In this document: piece by piece, positions 1-10,816 of the stretch
Position numbering within the stretch: the stretch's first letter is position 1
How the letters are laid out: each line of letters opens with the position of its first letter
NCBI RefSeq assembly: GCF_014529535.1
Contig: NC_050738.1
Coordinates: 12,850,062 to 12,914,061 of the forward strand
DNA: 64,000 nt
DNA from: Bradysia coprophila
Taxonomy: Eukaryota > Arthropoda > Insecta > Diptera > Sciaridae
Reading direction: 5' to 3'
The notes under the pieces: model-generated
Told to the model about the DNA's origin: nothing
Databases searched by the model: none
Seen by the model: the letters and a program-made list of their open reading frames with translations, nothing else
Translations under genes and position numbers: made by a program

Positions 1-721
1 CTATCTAATTTCAATTGCAAACAAATTCTCATATTTAATTAACAAATTTTTAAACACCACCTGACTTGACGTCGTCGTTCTGAACATCATCTGAAAGCAC
101 ACACACAGTAATAAAGCAAATAATATTATATGAATGTACGCTGCGCATATAAAAGAGTTAAGATGAATATGTAGAATATTAGAACAATAAACGCCATGAA
201 ATAATAATTCGTTGAAAAAATAAAAGAAAGAAAAAACAAAGAAATTAGCACGAGAAGTGAGACACGAAACCCACGAATGGACGGTGGCACAGTCGGGATA
301 CTCGGAATTAAATTTGAATGAAAACATTGCGATTTGGTTTAACTTATCGATGTTGAAATTTAACGTATTTTGTTTAAGAACTTCTATGTAAAAACTGATT
401 ACCAGGCACAAACCAAGTTTCTGTTCCGCATCGACAGAATGGGCAAAAATAAGCGATGAACCCTAAGTTAAGGTGGTTGCATACAGCAAAAACTGGTGAG
501 AATTACTTAGATCAAATAAAGTCGCAGACCCGAAGTCTTCGGGACGAAGATAAACTGGTGACGTGACTGCTTGCCCTCTAGAGCCGACGACAAATATTGC
601 TTTTCGAATGAAAAGCTCGATGTTCGAACTCTTTAATCTACAATCGAGTAGACTGGCTGAGGAAACAAGAAAATTAGAAACAGATGAAGGAACATATAAA
701 AATCAATGCGAATAAAATTTA
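1..721. other. Intergenic, no gene seen
   Basis: AT-rich DNA. The open frames here have no recognisable domain, no coding-like composition and no convincing splice sites. I see nothing else supportable. Confidence 0.5.
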
Positions 722-724
722 TTA

Positions 725-1197
725 GGGTGGATCGGTCTACCCCTGACTAATTATTACTTTTTGAATCCGACTGCTTTCCAGAACAGCTGTTCGACTGTGG
801 ATGAATCACTGAGTGACATATTTTTGTTCCCACACGTAAGCAATGATATTCCGATTGCCCACACAGGGAAATCGGATGAAAGATTCAGCGTTGCATTGAT
901 AGCAGTCGGAGATTACATTTTTGGAATTAGTGTGCCCGAAATAGTCTTCCCCATTATACAAATAATTCTCAACCGAGAAACGGTTGTTAAAATATTTTTT
1001 TTGCACAACTACTCTCCTCAAGTTGTACGAGAAAGACCCTATTGTTCGAAAAGCTTAGTTGACACCATCCCAAAAATGCGTTGAAACACCTGTGCTTTAT
1101 ACTCGAAAGTAGTCGGATTCTAAAAAGTAATGATGCAGTTAGGTTAGTCTCAGCAAGGTATGAATGGGTGTGGATTTTCAAGTTGGTCGATCCACCC
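725..1197. mobile_element. TIR element with TA flanks (possible Tc1/mariner-type relic)
   Basis: The ends form an inverted repeat beginning GGGTGGATCG on the left and ending CGATCCACCC on the right, and both are bordered by TA. A TA duplication with short inverted ends is the pattern of Tc1/mariner/pogo-type elements. The interior has short open frames on both strands but no recognisable transposase motif, so it is either non-autonomous or too decayed to classify. Confidence 0.5.
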
Positions 1198-1337
1198 TAA
1201 ATATTTATGGTCTAATAACTATAAAACCTATCTCTGATTAAGTTATTTGAGATAGAGTCGAACAGACAGTTAACTGCTAGAGTTAAACGGATTTCGAATA
1301 TTCGGTAAATTATTCGTAAAATAGTTATTTATACAAC

Positions 1338-1439
1338 CGAGTGATAAATGCTTTTTTAAGCACTAGATGTGTAGATTATCGGCCTACGGCCTCGAGTGAC
1401 AATACGCATCATGTGCCTAAGAAAGCATTTATCATCGAG
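1338..1439. repeat. Short palindromic foldback
   Basis: The arms contain GTGATAAATGCTTTTTTAAG and its diverged inverse near AAAGCATTTATCATC. They are centred on the palindrome GGCCTACGGCC. About 100 bp in total, MITE-like, with no clear target duplication. Confidence 0.5.
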
Positions 1440-3067
1440 CTGTATACAACATTTTTCGCAATAAAGGCAAAGGAAAGTCCAACTTTTCGTCGCTTGTTGC
1501 GAAAATTATTGAAAGAATTTATTTCAATGACTCTGAAAAGCAATCTCCGGCTCAATAACATTAATTTTTGAATATCGTTGATTTAAAAACGAACATTTTC
1601 TGCTGCTTTGTGTTTGGACAACAAACCAGTCGTACTGCATTCGGTACATTCGAAATTAATAAGGCTCAATGTAAAGCCAATGTTTGTTAACAGAAAGCTC
1701 ATCTGGTTCATATTCATCAATGTTCGTCACAGGTCTAGCCATATGGCGTCTTTAGCAGATAAATAATGTGTGTCATTTGTCGATTATTATTTGTTCTACT
1801 GAGAAAAAAAATGGTATGTTCCACATCTAAACAAAATCAAATAATAAAACGATCGTCAATAATGAGAATGTGGCATATTAATTCAACAATATGAAAAAAG
1901 GTGTTGTGTACATTATTAAAAATAACTTCTAAAAATAATGTGAATGGCAAATTGTATGATTAGCGAGATAGTTTCTCATATTCTTACTCGTTTCAGTTCA
2001 TCTTTTGTGTAAAGTTTTGCTCGTGTTAATTGACATTTGAATGATACTTATCACATATTACATTAAATTTTTACAGTCACTGTCTGTAGAGCCGAAAGCT
2101 ACGGGTTGGGTGTATAAACTGATAAGCGAGACGGGTTTAATTAGATCCAATTCGCTGAAAAAGTGCAAAACTTTAGAGTTTGATGATTTTTTAGTAAATG
2201 TCATTTTTTTGATTTACTTTTGTAATTTGCATGTAGTTCTCCTCAACGGTTGACCACACTCGTTTAAAGCCATCCGATCACACTTTCAAATTTGCGCAAA
2301 TCAAAAACGTTTATGTTCCTTCGTTCGTATAATAATCAAACATTTAAATAGAATCCCAACTATTTTTGGAATATTCAGTGGTCTTCGTATAACAATGATA
2401 ATAACACAAGCGTTGTAGAAATGAACATCACATGCCTTTTGAGACTTTTTTTTTACTAAAATTGAATCAGCAAACAATTAGTCACATTGATCGTGCAGCA
2501 AGTTTCATAGGATAAGAGGTACAAGTTAGTTTTGAGGGGTCTCCCGCAAAAAGACATAAATAGTCTAAAAACGATAGTCAAAGATTGTTGATTGTTCAGA
2601 GAATATACGTTCTAGAGGCTCATGCGCGACCATGAGCGTGTTTTGGACGGGTACAAATGAAGTCATGCACTTAATGGAAACAATAGGAACATTTTGAATT
2701 AAGGAATAACAACAAATTTGGTGAAATTCTGAGGATGCCTATCCAGCAGCCACATCATTTCCTATCGAGACTTACAACAAAAATAAATGATGAGCTCTTA
2801 GCTATTGCCACCTTAAATAACAGTTGAAGTAAAAGATTTTATTTAAATCTGTCGATAATACCTTTGACCAAATCAAGTAATAGATTTGATGAAATAACGT
2901 CTACGAAAGGATTTTAAGCTTCATTTAAGCTGAAAGAATGCATAGACAGACATTGATAATGTACCAGGCGAAGTGGACGATGATTCGCCAAGTTCGACAT
3001 GTTTTCTAAATTGGAAGTTGTCGTTGTTTGTATAATTGATTACGCAAGAATTTCGTTGAACAAATGA
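1440..3067. other. Intergenic, no gene seen
   Basis: No coding region recognised. The only structured piece is a degenerate copy of the dispersed repeat near 2752-2900, listed separately. Confidence 0.45.
2752..2900 (+). repeat. Dispersed repeat family, copy 1 (degenerate)
   Basis: This copy shares the block order TATCGA, ACAACAAAAATAA, TTGAAGTAAAAGATTT, CAAATCAAGTAATAGATT with the copies at 7592, 15131, 25557, 33395, 46070 and 54850. It is one of the most diverged copies. Confidence 0.4.
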
Positions 3068-3365
3068 AAATCTAGATTTCTATTTTCTGAATTTTGGTTA
3101 CAGCCATGCACATGTAGAAGTACCGTTTTATTATAAATTTCTTATTTCTCCAACTTCTATCATTTCTCCATAACGAGTATATGTAGAAATGAGAGAAGCA
3201 AGCAAAATTGCAGAAGTAAGCAAAATTAGAGAAGTAAGCAAAATTAGAGAAGTAAGCAAAATTAGAGAAATAAGAAATTATAATAGGGCGGTACCGGTTA
3301 ATGTGCGTGGCTGTAGGCAAGCGCTCGCAACAAGAATGAAATACTAAAATAAAAAATCTAGATTT
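3068..3365. mobile_element. Foldback element with internal 18-bp minisatellite
   Basis: Both ends carry the palindrome AAATCTAGATTT. Further inside, ACAGCCATGCACAT on the left pairs with ATGTGCGTGGCTGT on the right, and ACCG..TATTATAA blocks also pair. The centre is a tandem array (3181-3275) of an 18-bp unit close to GAAGTAAGCAAAATTAGA, about five copies. On the minus strand the array reads as a repeating YFSNFA peptide, which is a by-product and not evidence of a gene. This looks like a MITE whose inverted repeat runs into a minisatellite. Confidence 0.6.
3181..3275. repeat. Minisatellite, 18-bp unit
   Basis: About five tandem units of GAAGTAAGCAAAATTAGA with small variations, inside the foldback element at 3068-3365. 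Confidence 0.8.
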
Positions 3366-3530
3366 CCATTTAATAAACAAATTTTGTGTGGAATTATTTA
3401 CAGACAACAACAACTCTCAAAACAGAAAACATGTCGAATTTCACGTATATCTGTATATCTCCACGTATCTAATAAAATACCGATCCACTTGATCTTGGTT
3501 CTGAATTTAAAATTATTATTTTTTGCACAG

Positions 3531-3664
3531 CACTAGAAAAGTGGTTCTGCCTCGTCTGCACAGACCTACGAACAAGATTGGACGCATTGGAAACGTGTTG
3601 TTGAAATACGAGACGGGAGAAGTGTTCTCAAACTCATCGTTTGTCATGACGACGTATGAATGGG
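3531..3664 (+). CDS. Orphan exon-like coding block, function unknown
   Basis: A 134-nt block lies between an acceptor (TTTTTTGCACAG) and a donor (GGTAAATAC). It is open in the frame reading TRKVVLPRLHRPTNK, then IGRIGNVLLKYETGEVF, then SNSSFVMTTYEWG. Its codons are much less AT-biased than the flanks, and the peptide looks globular. I do not recognise the family. Entering phase is 2 and leaving phase is 1, so it could be an internal exon, but no partner exons were found within several kb. It may belong to a gene with large introns, be a fragment left by duplication, or be spurious. Confidence 0.35.
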
Positions 3665-6425
3665 GTAAATACATATTGACAATGATCCGTTTTTCGGCTC
3701 AACCGTAGTTACATAGAAACATTTTTGAAAACGAGGAAACTTTGAAATTGGAAGTAGCCAATGCGCGATTTATTTGTATTCACTTATCTGCAGAAATTTG
3801 GCATAGTCATCTTGGCACATGGTTCCTAAATAGTATACGCTAATTTATTTATTCTCGCATTGCTAAAATAAGCCGTGTAAATATGAAAATGGTTTAAATT
3901 TAGCTTTTACTATTTGCAAACTTAATTATTTTCTATTGTTGATAATACACTTTTTTGGTAAAAATATGTTAAAATTTGTGGTAATGTATGCTATCAGTTA
4001 TGTGTTAATGCTAAAAATCTACACACTTAACATTGTTGTAACGTTTTCTTTTTTTGATGAGTCAATGCGTGAGATGTGAAATTTGATCGCTTTTATACGA
4101 GATTTTTTATTCAACTAGCACAAGACAGAAATTAGTATCGAATGACTTGAGTTTTTCGTTTTAGATGTGTGCAGATTGAAAATCCTTCATTTAATCGTAG
4201 TTGATTTTACTTGCGAAGTCTTACCGCTTATGTTAACGTGTAGCTCCAAGTTTTCGAAATAAAAGGTGATGCGAATTAAGTTTTTTTTGTTGCAAAGAAT
4301 TTTCACACACTAATGCGTGGATCTCATTACTGTGCATAATAGTATTTTTCGTACCAAGAAGGAAATGACGATTTTTTCAGCACCAGTTCTAAGTTTTCCT
4401 TACAAGCGAAGCGAGTTCGGGAAAAACTGACATTTCTTAATGAAAAATCATGGCAAAATAGGTCGTATTTCAGTTGTCGGATGCACAAAATCTTATTTCT
4501 AACTTGGGCCCAAATTGTAACTGCGCAAAATCTTCATTTAAAAAGGACAAATTTACTATTTCGACAAGATCACTTTTACACACTAGTGCAAGAAAAAAAA
4601 TGAAAATTCATTATCTCACAAGTGCGAAAAAACATCCATTCGTTATCGAAATGACGTATGAAAAGATGAAACAACTAAATCAAACTACACAAAAGTGCAC
4701 TCAGATATGAAGAAGACCTGATAACTTAGTATCGAAATGTGGTTAATTTGCAGTATTTCCGATAATGAACTGTTTTGATAAGTGATCATTTCGTTTAATA
4801 TATTAAACCAAAATTCAACATCTCCATTTCTCAATTGACATCGCAGAATGTTACATATGGATAAAAACAAATCAGATAAGCTCATCACCATTAACGATTT
4901 ACTTTCTTCGACATGTGATCAATGTGAAGATATTAATATCTGTCCAAAAGAAATGTTAAATTTCAATTAAACCTAAACGACATTAAAAATGTTTGGCTTA
5001 TCTCAACTGTTATCCTCTTCGTTCAATACGAAATGATTCCATCATAAGACGTGAAAATATAATAATTTTTTTCGTCGTTCGTAATAATATTTCATATTTC
5101 ATAACAATGTTGTGGACATGGACACATGTATTCCATTTTGGCCGATGTTAATAAAAATATGAAGACATTCCATATTTTACATCGGAACTTACACTCGCGC
5201 ATCAGATATTAGCGAAATACGCACGTAAAAACGTTGAACATTTTTTTGTTATTAATAAAATAATCAACCGAAAATTGTATTTCCTTGCTGGAATACAAAT
5301 AACGTAATTGTCATCCAATGCGCCAGATTTATATAACTTTTCTGGTCTGAGTTCCACACAAACGGCGAGCGAAATCATTGAAAAATAACGAAAAAAAATG
5401 GTTTTAAAGAAGAAAAGTTTAATTTATCGATTTAATGATTCATAAGAATGCCATCAAACCGAAATGCAAAAAGGGGAAAAAAGTTCCTATTTCATTCGGT
5501 ATAATAAATCCATCCATCATGTGTATACCATCATGTTGGAGTATATATCGTCCGCGACACACAAAATCTGATGTTTAAATGTTTCAGCGACGACGTGGTT
5601 ATGTTTTTACTTTTTACATATTTTGCGTCTCTAATATTCTACGTATGCTTAAGTTTGCGCCAGTTGGGTTTTTGTCTCGATAAAATTCTATATTAAAAAT
5701 GATAATAATGAATAAATCCATATTTAATGACGGAAAATATGACGATGAGATGTTACATCAACTTAACATTTTATGGTCTACAACAACACAGTACGACAAC
5801 ATTTTTATAAAAATGAAGAAACGAAAACAAAGGAAAAAACATATTTTCGATTTCAAAAATTGAATCGACAAAGTTATGTTGTAAGATGTGTCTCAAACAA
5901 GATAAAATACAAATGTTTTGGAACACGTGAAACAATTTTTACCGAAATTTTATGTCGATCCATTTTCGAGATATTAAATAAGTTTTATAAAATGTTGCGA
6001 TCACACAGCCCGTTCCGAAAAATTAATAAGCCATTCCCAATGATCGCACACATACTGATCGAAAACCATCACAACCAATAAAATCAATTGGCATTCAATC
6101 TTATTGATAGGGAATTGCGAGGATATTTCTTTTTTGTCGCTTTTCGATGGGATGAAGCGTCTTTCGATATCGATCTTTGTGAATCTTTAAATAATAATTA
6201 ATTTATGAAGAAATCAGAGACGACATTCTTTGTATAATATTTCTGTACAGACAAAACCGTTGACTGTGCTTTGAATTTTGTCAACGAAATTCGAGTCAGA
6301 ATATTAATTGGCAAACCTTTATTGTTTCAGTTGCAAACCTTGAGGCCCTTATGACGTTTTGACCTCTTGTTTATCCTATTATACATATCAAAAGTGAGTT
6401 CAGGACAAATTATAATATACGGCAC
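3665..6425. other. Intergenic, no gene seen
   Basis: AT-rich. The longest open frame (5773-6081, plus) has a lysine/asparagine-rich composition expected of random AT-rich sequence. A small palindrome occurs near 4393-4430 (AGTTTTCC ... GGGAAAAACT). Nothing else supportable. Confidence 0.45.
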
Positions 6426-6626
6426 CACGGCAGAGTAAAATAAACCAGGCAGGAGCGGTTCATTTTCGAAACGTCAAATAAGGGACCTAATACACGGTAT
6501 GAAAATGAACTCAAATGAACACTGACATAAGTTGAAAAATTTAGTTCGCAAAAAACATAGGGCTACTAGATTATTCAGGTCCCTTGTCAAACGTCCACTC
6601 CTGCCTGGTTAACTTTACTCTGCGGT
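6426..6626. mobile_element. hAT-like MITE, family CACGGCAGAGTAAA (copy 1)
   Basis: The inverted ends are CACGGCAGAGTAAAATAAAC on the left and the inverse of TTTACTCTGCGGT on the right. Both continue inward with CCAGGCAGGAG and its inverse CTCCTGCCTGG. The flanks TACGGCAC (6418-6425) and GACGGCAC (6627-6634) match at 7 of 8 bases, which fits an 8-bp target duplication. There is no coding capacity in the 201 bp. A 39-bp relative sits at 46221-46259. Confidence 0.7.
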
Positions 6627-6634
6627 GACGGCAC

Positions 6635-9065
6635 ACAAGTAAAGCCAATGAAATCTAAGAGTAATTATACCTCTCGCGGATGAAATGCCATTAAAACTTT
6701 CATCTCCCGAGTGTTTTTCCTTTTCCTACATATAACCTTGCAACAACAATTTAACGAGGAAATGTGCCTTCGATCCTAAGAACAATGCCACGGACGAAGA
6801 ACTTCAAAGAAATAATTTTATCTTTAAAATTGTAATTTAACTGAATAAATTAAAAACCTTGCTTTTCCTTCACTTAAAAAGACTGAAGGACCATAGGAGT
6901 GGTTTTTCTTATTTGAAACATATTCGTCAGTTCGTACACCGAATAAGTTGGTTCTTTTTCATATTTCAAAGGACGTTAAAGCAGACTCATCAGAGAATTC
7001 CATCAAGAAACGACATGGTCTATGGTCTAGTAAATAGACAGCGCAATAGTACAATAGCTGTAAATTAAGATAAACTGCCGTCCTATCTTTGTTGTATTGC
7101 TTGCGAAATCTTTTTATTACCTCAAGTGAAACTAGTGAATGTTCAGTCTTTGTCTATTCAACAAGGCAACGCAGCCAGCATTTTAGGTACCCGTTAACAA
7201 ACATTAAGTTTGACGAAATTTTTAAGTTATAAATATTTGAACCACCACATGTAAAGTGATCACAATTAACTTTGTTAATAAAATTTTTTATTAGATACTC
7301 AGTCAACGGTCATGATTTTATCAACAAACGAAATTAAATCGTTTGGAATGCCCAAACATTTTCGATATTTCATAATGACTAGGTCCAGTACCACCTGATT
7401 TAGTTCAGGTTTACCTGAAAGAGATCTTGACATAATCCCTAATTTTTTATTTTTGATAAATTGACGAGAAATTCAAATTAATTCTTTTGAATTAATTTAT
7501 GCGATTGCCATTGAAGAAGATATCGATTGAATTCAATTGACCTGACATCTGATATCGATAGAAACGGCGATTTATAAGTAATTAACTGTATCTAATGTGA
7601 TCTTCTATAGCAAAATAAACGTTAAATTTACTGAAATAAAAGACTTTGTATGAGTCTATTAAAAATACTCTTAGATCAAAGGAAGTAACAGATTCAATAC
7701 ATATACTGACGATAAGCTTGAAAGGGCAAAAAACATTGGACAGCAGATTTATGACGCATATTTCTCCTGAAGTTGTACATTGAACTTACGTATAAGATAA
7801 TTGCAATAATTACGAACGTATAGTATCAACACGTAAACGACTTGAACCAGTAACAATGGTGTACATTAAGGTAAATGAAAATCGACGACTTTCCCAAATG
7901 CACACACTTTGCATACGGTTTGGAAATCAAGTGTTGAAATAAGTAGCGACTGAGAGGTGCCTTCAACTTTTTATTGTTTTTCAAACAGACATTTTATTTT
8001 GTGCACCAAAATATGTCGGTAAAAAAGTTAAACTTTGTACAGTAAAGGTGTTCAAATAGAATTTATGCGGTTCATCGGCGCTTAACACTTTTGTACAAGA
8101 CAATAACCAATATATCATATTCCACGAAAAAGCGACAAATAACGAAAAGCGAATGACTTATGACGTAGTTGCGATGATAAAAACAGTATAGGCTCTTTAA
8201 TTTAGTCTCTGCGTAGCTAATTTAAATTATGAAAGGAAAACAATGACGCAATGACACAATATTGTACTTCAACATGACGCACTTCCATAGCAGAGACGAA
8301 ACACGTACCCCAAATTTGCTTAATTTTAAACATTAAAATACCCACAATGTTGATACAATATGCAAAATAAAATATATCGCAGGTGCAAACGTTTCAAGGT
8401 ACTAAAAATAGAATTTATCCATATGTCGATCTCATGCCAGTGACATATTTGTATATACTGCCGGCATAGTAACTACATGGCTATCGTGGCATTTACTCGT
8501 AGTAAAGGAGTAGAGTTTTTACAGCTTTATTCGAAGTTTAAAGAAAGACGTATCGTCTTAGTACCTGAGTGGGCGAAGTTGACTTTTACTAACGAACAAA
8601 TGTTTTACAAAACCACCTTTTAAAGCTAACAACCAGATGCCTGAAAGATTTTTGATAGATAAGGTGTCAATTCGGGGTATTTTGGCTAGAGCTGTGAGTT
8701 GATTAGAAATTCTGCTTCAATTTTATGATTTTTAATTCGTGGGACAAATAAAGGATTGGTTGCGAAGGTAAAGTTATAGAGTTTTATGCAGAAACTATTT
8801 TAAAGAGATTACTTTTTCGAAAATTCTAAAATTTATTGAAAATTTTCTCGAAAAATATGTTTCAAAAAATTCAAGAGCATGAAACATGTCTATGGCAAAG
8901 AATTTGCTAATTCTAGAGATTATTTCATTATTTATTTTGTTGGTGCCTCGTAAATGTACAAAAATGTAAATCATGCCATGTTGTCTTCTCCATTTTGCTA
9001 TTGATCGATACGAAGAGAGAAAGTTCCTTGGATGTAGTCTAATCCGAGGTCTAATCTCCACTTTC
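6635..9065. other. Intergenic, no gene seen
   Basis: No recognisable coding region. It holds one diverged copy of the dispersed repeat (7592-7720). Confidence 0.45.
7592..7720 (+). repeat. Dispersed repeat family, copy 2
   Basis: Shares TATAGCAAAAT, GAAATAAAAGACTTTGTAT and AGTAACAGATTCAATA in order with the copy at 15131. Confidence 0.5.
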
Positions 9066-9068
9066 TTA

Positions 9069-9188
9069 CTGGCCATTTAGAGAGAGACGTATGGGCGACG
9101 TATAAGTGTCAAAATTGACAGAATTATTTTGTTCTAATGTTAATTTTAACACTATACATCGCCCATAAGTCGTTCTCTAAATGGCCAG
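9069..9188. mobile_element. Tourist/PIF-Harbinger-like MITE with TTA duplication
   Basis: A 120-bp near-palindrome. The left end is CTGGCCATTTAGAGA and the right end is its inverse, with pairing continuing for about 50 bp through GACGTATGGGCGA. TTA flanks both sides (9066-9068 and 9189-9191). A 3-bp TTA duplication is typical of Tourist-type MITEs mobilised by PIF/Harbinger transposases. No coding capacity. Confidence 0.7.
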
Positions 9189-9191
9189 TTA

Positions 9192-9722
9192 TATATATTT
9201 TTCAATTACTTCCACAACCACAACCTTCGCTAACCTAAGAAAGAATCGTATTGCAATTAGTTTGAATTCTCAAATTTCAGGCCGAAGGGAAATATAGAAT
9301 CTAATTAGATCTATGGCTTTTTGCATTGCTAATTTCAAGGTTCACCAATTTAAAATAAAATCATTTAATTCCACGCGCTCGTACCACATTATAATGCATA
9401 GTTGCATGTAGCAACAATAGCATCAATTGAATTGAAATTGACGGATTTGATAAGTAAATATTCCCACTTAAGATGAGCGGGACGGACGAGGATTTTCAGA
9501 ACCCGACCCAGCCCGAACTCGGAAACCCGACCAGATTGACATTTTTGAATCCCGAGAACAAAAAAAGCCGATAAAATTGATTTTGGGTCGGCATACCAAC
9601 GGAAAATATACATGTTTCAATAGCTTGTGTTGCCGTTATGTAAGATGTATTTAATAATCGACTGGGATGATAGATATTTGGCAAATTTGTAACGCTACGC
9701 ATTGCGGGACTGATACATTCCT
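9192..9722. other. Intergenic with a CCCGACC-rich stretch
   Basis: No gene recognised. Between about 9480 and 9545 there are repeated CCCGACC motifs (AACCCGACCCAG, AAACCCGACC). They match the ends of the large inverted repeat that follows, so this may be a solo end or older copy of that element. Confidence 0.4.
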
Positions 9723-10187
9723 AGAACCCGACCCGATTTAAATTTTCGAAACTCGATAACCTAAAAGCATGCTCATATTAAGAGGCATCGATGCTTTGCT
9801 GGTAGCCTATATTTGCGTATTTCATTTTTGATAATATCTTTTCATCAGGAATCCTTTTTGAAAAATGTACGACCTCAAATATGTTAACTTTAAATAAAAA
9901 TTGGTTTTGGTTGTAGTTGTTTGACTCGCTCCAAGAAAAGTGAGCAGTTTAACGAAACTGTCATAAACTGTTCAGTTTTCTTAAAGCTGCTACAACCAAA
10001 TCTATTTTCTGTTGAAAGTTTACACATTCGTGGTCGTTATTGCGTTCCTATATTTTTGAAAAAGGATTCTGGTGGAAAGATATCATCAAAAGTAAACTAA
10101 AATCCAGTATTACAAAAACGCCCAAATGTATGCTTTTCCGTAAAGCTTCGATGTCTCTTAAATCACATCGGGTACGGGTCGGGTTTT
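9723..10187. repeat. Long inverted repeat (foldback element, about 465 bp)
   Basis: The left end AGAACCCGACCCG pairs with the right end CGGGTCGGGTTTTAT. The arms stay alignable for over 200 bp: GCATCGATGCTTT pairs with AAAGCTTCGATGTC, AATCCTTTTTGAAAAATGTA with ATATTTTTGAAAAAGGATT, and TGGTTGTAG with CTACAACCA. The centre folds on GTTTAACGAAACTGTC / GACAG..GTTTCG-like sequence. There are no long open frames. It is a non-coding foldback or long-TIR MITE. Confidence 0.75.
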
Positions 10188-10810
10188 ATACCAGGTTTGA
10201 ATAACGCGCTATTCTCTATTTCCTATGAGAATCCAAAACACGTGAAAGCTTGCAAAGCTCTTTAAAGCTTTCTAAATCTATCGACAATTCATTAGTATTG
10301 TATTTAATACGACAGCGACCCATTTGGAACCTTCGGTCCCCAAACTAATCATTTTATTTAAAGGTCGAAAATACCTAAAATGCGCACACAAGTGAACAGT
10401 TTGATGAATCTGTATTTTGTTATGTCGAATGGAAAAACCGCTGAAGAATACCCACTAGTGCGAAGGGGATTCGAATACATAAATAAAATCAGATCGTTGG
10501 TTGCATTGATATATACAATTTCTTTTATTGTTTCTCTTAGCACCAGCGCTACTACAAACTCTTCTTTTTAATTAATTAATTATCGTTTCGCTTAGTAATG
10601 ATACAGACCTGTTTCGCGACTCATCTGCGATGGCAAATAACAAACACTGAATACAAATTTTGACTTGAATATAAAAAAAAATAAAAATTTTAAAATAAAC
10701 AAATTCGTTTGTAATTAATTGGGAGATGCACGTTACAAATTTTGAGATGGTTTTTTTTTCTTTTTGTTTAAAAAATATTGTAGGTAAAATAACAGAAAAA
10801 TTTAAAATAA
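10188..10810. other. Intergenic, 3' flank of aconitase gene
   Basis: AT-rich; the overlapping open frames on both strands near 10358-10571 show no domain. Probably the 3' untranslated and downstream region of the aconitase gene. Confidence 0.5.
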
Positions 10811-10816
10811 TTTATT
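10811..10816 (-). terminator. Possible polyadenylation signal of aconitase gene
   Basis: Read on the minus strand this is AATAAA, overlapping the stop codon. Other A-rich variants lie downstream, so which is used is uncertain. Confidence 0.3.

Noticed and set aside
3072..3413. 113-codon minus-strand frame with YFSNFA repeats
   Set aside because: The repeat peptide is the translation of an 18-bp minisatellite inside a foldback element.
5773..6081. 102-codon plus-strand frame
   Set aside because: Lys/Asn/Phe-rich, no domain, expected by chance in AT-rich DNA.
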